From positions 22,440,501 through 22,504,500 of the forward strand of contig OZ059896.1 in assembly GCA_964057225.1 (NCBI GenBank): 64,000 nt of DNA, given 5' to 3'. Positions 63,858 through 64,000 of this stretch are shown here, one piece after another. The notes below the pieces were generated by a model that saw only the letters and a list, made by a program, of their open reading frames with translations, was not told the DNA's origin and did no database searches. Position 1 is the stretch's first letter; every line of letters starts with the position of its first letter. The translations under genes were made by a program, and so were the position numbers. Source of the DNA: Auanema rhodensis. Taxonomy: Eukaryota; Nematoda; Chromadorea; Rhabditida; Rhabditidae.

Positions 63858-64000
63858 AAGTTCACACTTATATCCTCGATTTTCACCCTGAAGAATTAAT
63901 TTTTTCGTTGAATAACATTGTCCATCGTCTTTGCCTTGAAAAAAGGAATCTAAAAACATCTACTTTTTGCTAAATTATTCTGAAATTTTTCGAAAAAATT
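63858..64000 (+). repeat. Partial terminal monomer M183, cut by window end
   Basis: The first 143 bp of a monomer with gccttg and attattCtg. This matches monomers at 23157 and 23859, but the positions that would distinguish them (gaaAca or gaagca) lie beyond the window. The array evidently continues past base 64000. Confidence 0.95.

Larger units (their letters stand above)
1..64000 (+). repeat. 351-bp satellite DNA array, ~182.4 monomers, fills the window
   Basis: A monomer beginning 'aagttcacacttatatc' recurs every 350-352 bp from the first to the last base, always in the same orientation. Starts fall at 1, 352, 703, 1054 and so on to 63858. The first monomer has 109 G or C in 351 bases (31%). 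Monomers differ mostly at about 20 fixed variant positions and a few 1-2 bp indels, so neighbours are highly similar. There are no spacers, insertions or strand switches. Long AT-rich tandem arrays of this kind are known from centromeric and pericentromeric heterochromatin, where they can be transcribed into non-coding RNA; that role here is inference. A monomer near 351 bp is about twice a nucleosome repeat. I do not recognise the family name. Confidence 0.98.

Noticed and set aside
1-64000. CRISPR array
   Set aside because: The repeats are directly adjacent 351-bp units with no unique spacers and no cas genes. The whole unit is repeated, which is satellite structure.
1-64000. Transposable element with terminal repeats
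   Set aside because: No open frame of transposase or reverse-transcriptase size, no terminal inverted or long terminal repeats and no target duplications are present. The inverted repeats seen are internal to every monomer.
1-64000. Telomeric or rDNA repeats
   Set aside because: No TTAGG, TTAGGG or related short telomere repeats and no GC-rich ribosomal gene sequence were seen in the window.

Overview
The whole 64 kb window is one uninterrupted tandem satellite array. A monomer of about 351 bp, roughly 31% G+C when counted over the first copy, repeats head to tail on the + strand from base 1 to base 64000. I count 182 complete monomers plus a 143-bp partial one. I see no unique sequence, no inverted copy, no transposon insertion and no gene. 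The only open frames of note are three short minus-strand ones, each opened by a single base change that removes a stop present in the consensus monomer. This is constitutive heterochromatin of a eukaryote, probably centromeric or pericentromeric. The long AT-rich monomer resembles satellites of insects such as beetles or Hymenoptera in general style, but I do not recognise a named family and the species cannot be fixed from this sequence.

To describe the structure, monomers are set to begin at 'aagttcacac' and numbered M1 to M183. They fall into recurring classes defined by linked variant bases. E has EcoRI and HpaI sites (GAATTC, GTTAAC). T has cgTAg and a catcgatat end. U has cgTAg and gctagTtt. 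V has ttGat, gtTtttg and gcAGat. W has ttGat, ttcGGaa, gATtgt, gcGCat and gaGctg. X has cgTAg and ttttCCaaac. Y has tatcAtcg, a 1-bp deletion (350 bp) and ttttCCaaac. Z is plain cgTAg. N has ttGat, aacAatc and gcgCttttc. P has tatcAtcg, gaaaGttttcg and a 1-bp deletion in taattttttatt.

Layout: block A (1-9126), a rearranged stretch containing block B (9127-16491) and block C (16492-22805) form a first super-unit. A middle region (22806-39298) holds several local higher-order repeats, including a 5-monomer unit duplicated exactly 1755 bp apart, and one cluster of unusually diverged monomers near 36-38 kb. From 39299 to the window end the first super-unit is present again as A' (39299-48424), B' and C' (57544-63857). 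A and A' have the same length and almost the same sequence. The registration shifts from 112 monomers (39298 bp) to 117 monomers (41052 bp) between A and C because five monomers were gained or lost in the stretch between.

Each monomer carries four dyad symmetries, including perfect 9-bp and 11-bp stems. These are the best candidates for any function the array has, such as cruciforms or protein binding. Higher-order repeats, nested block duplications and chimeric monomers all point to repeated unequal exchange, gene conversion and large-scale amplification.
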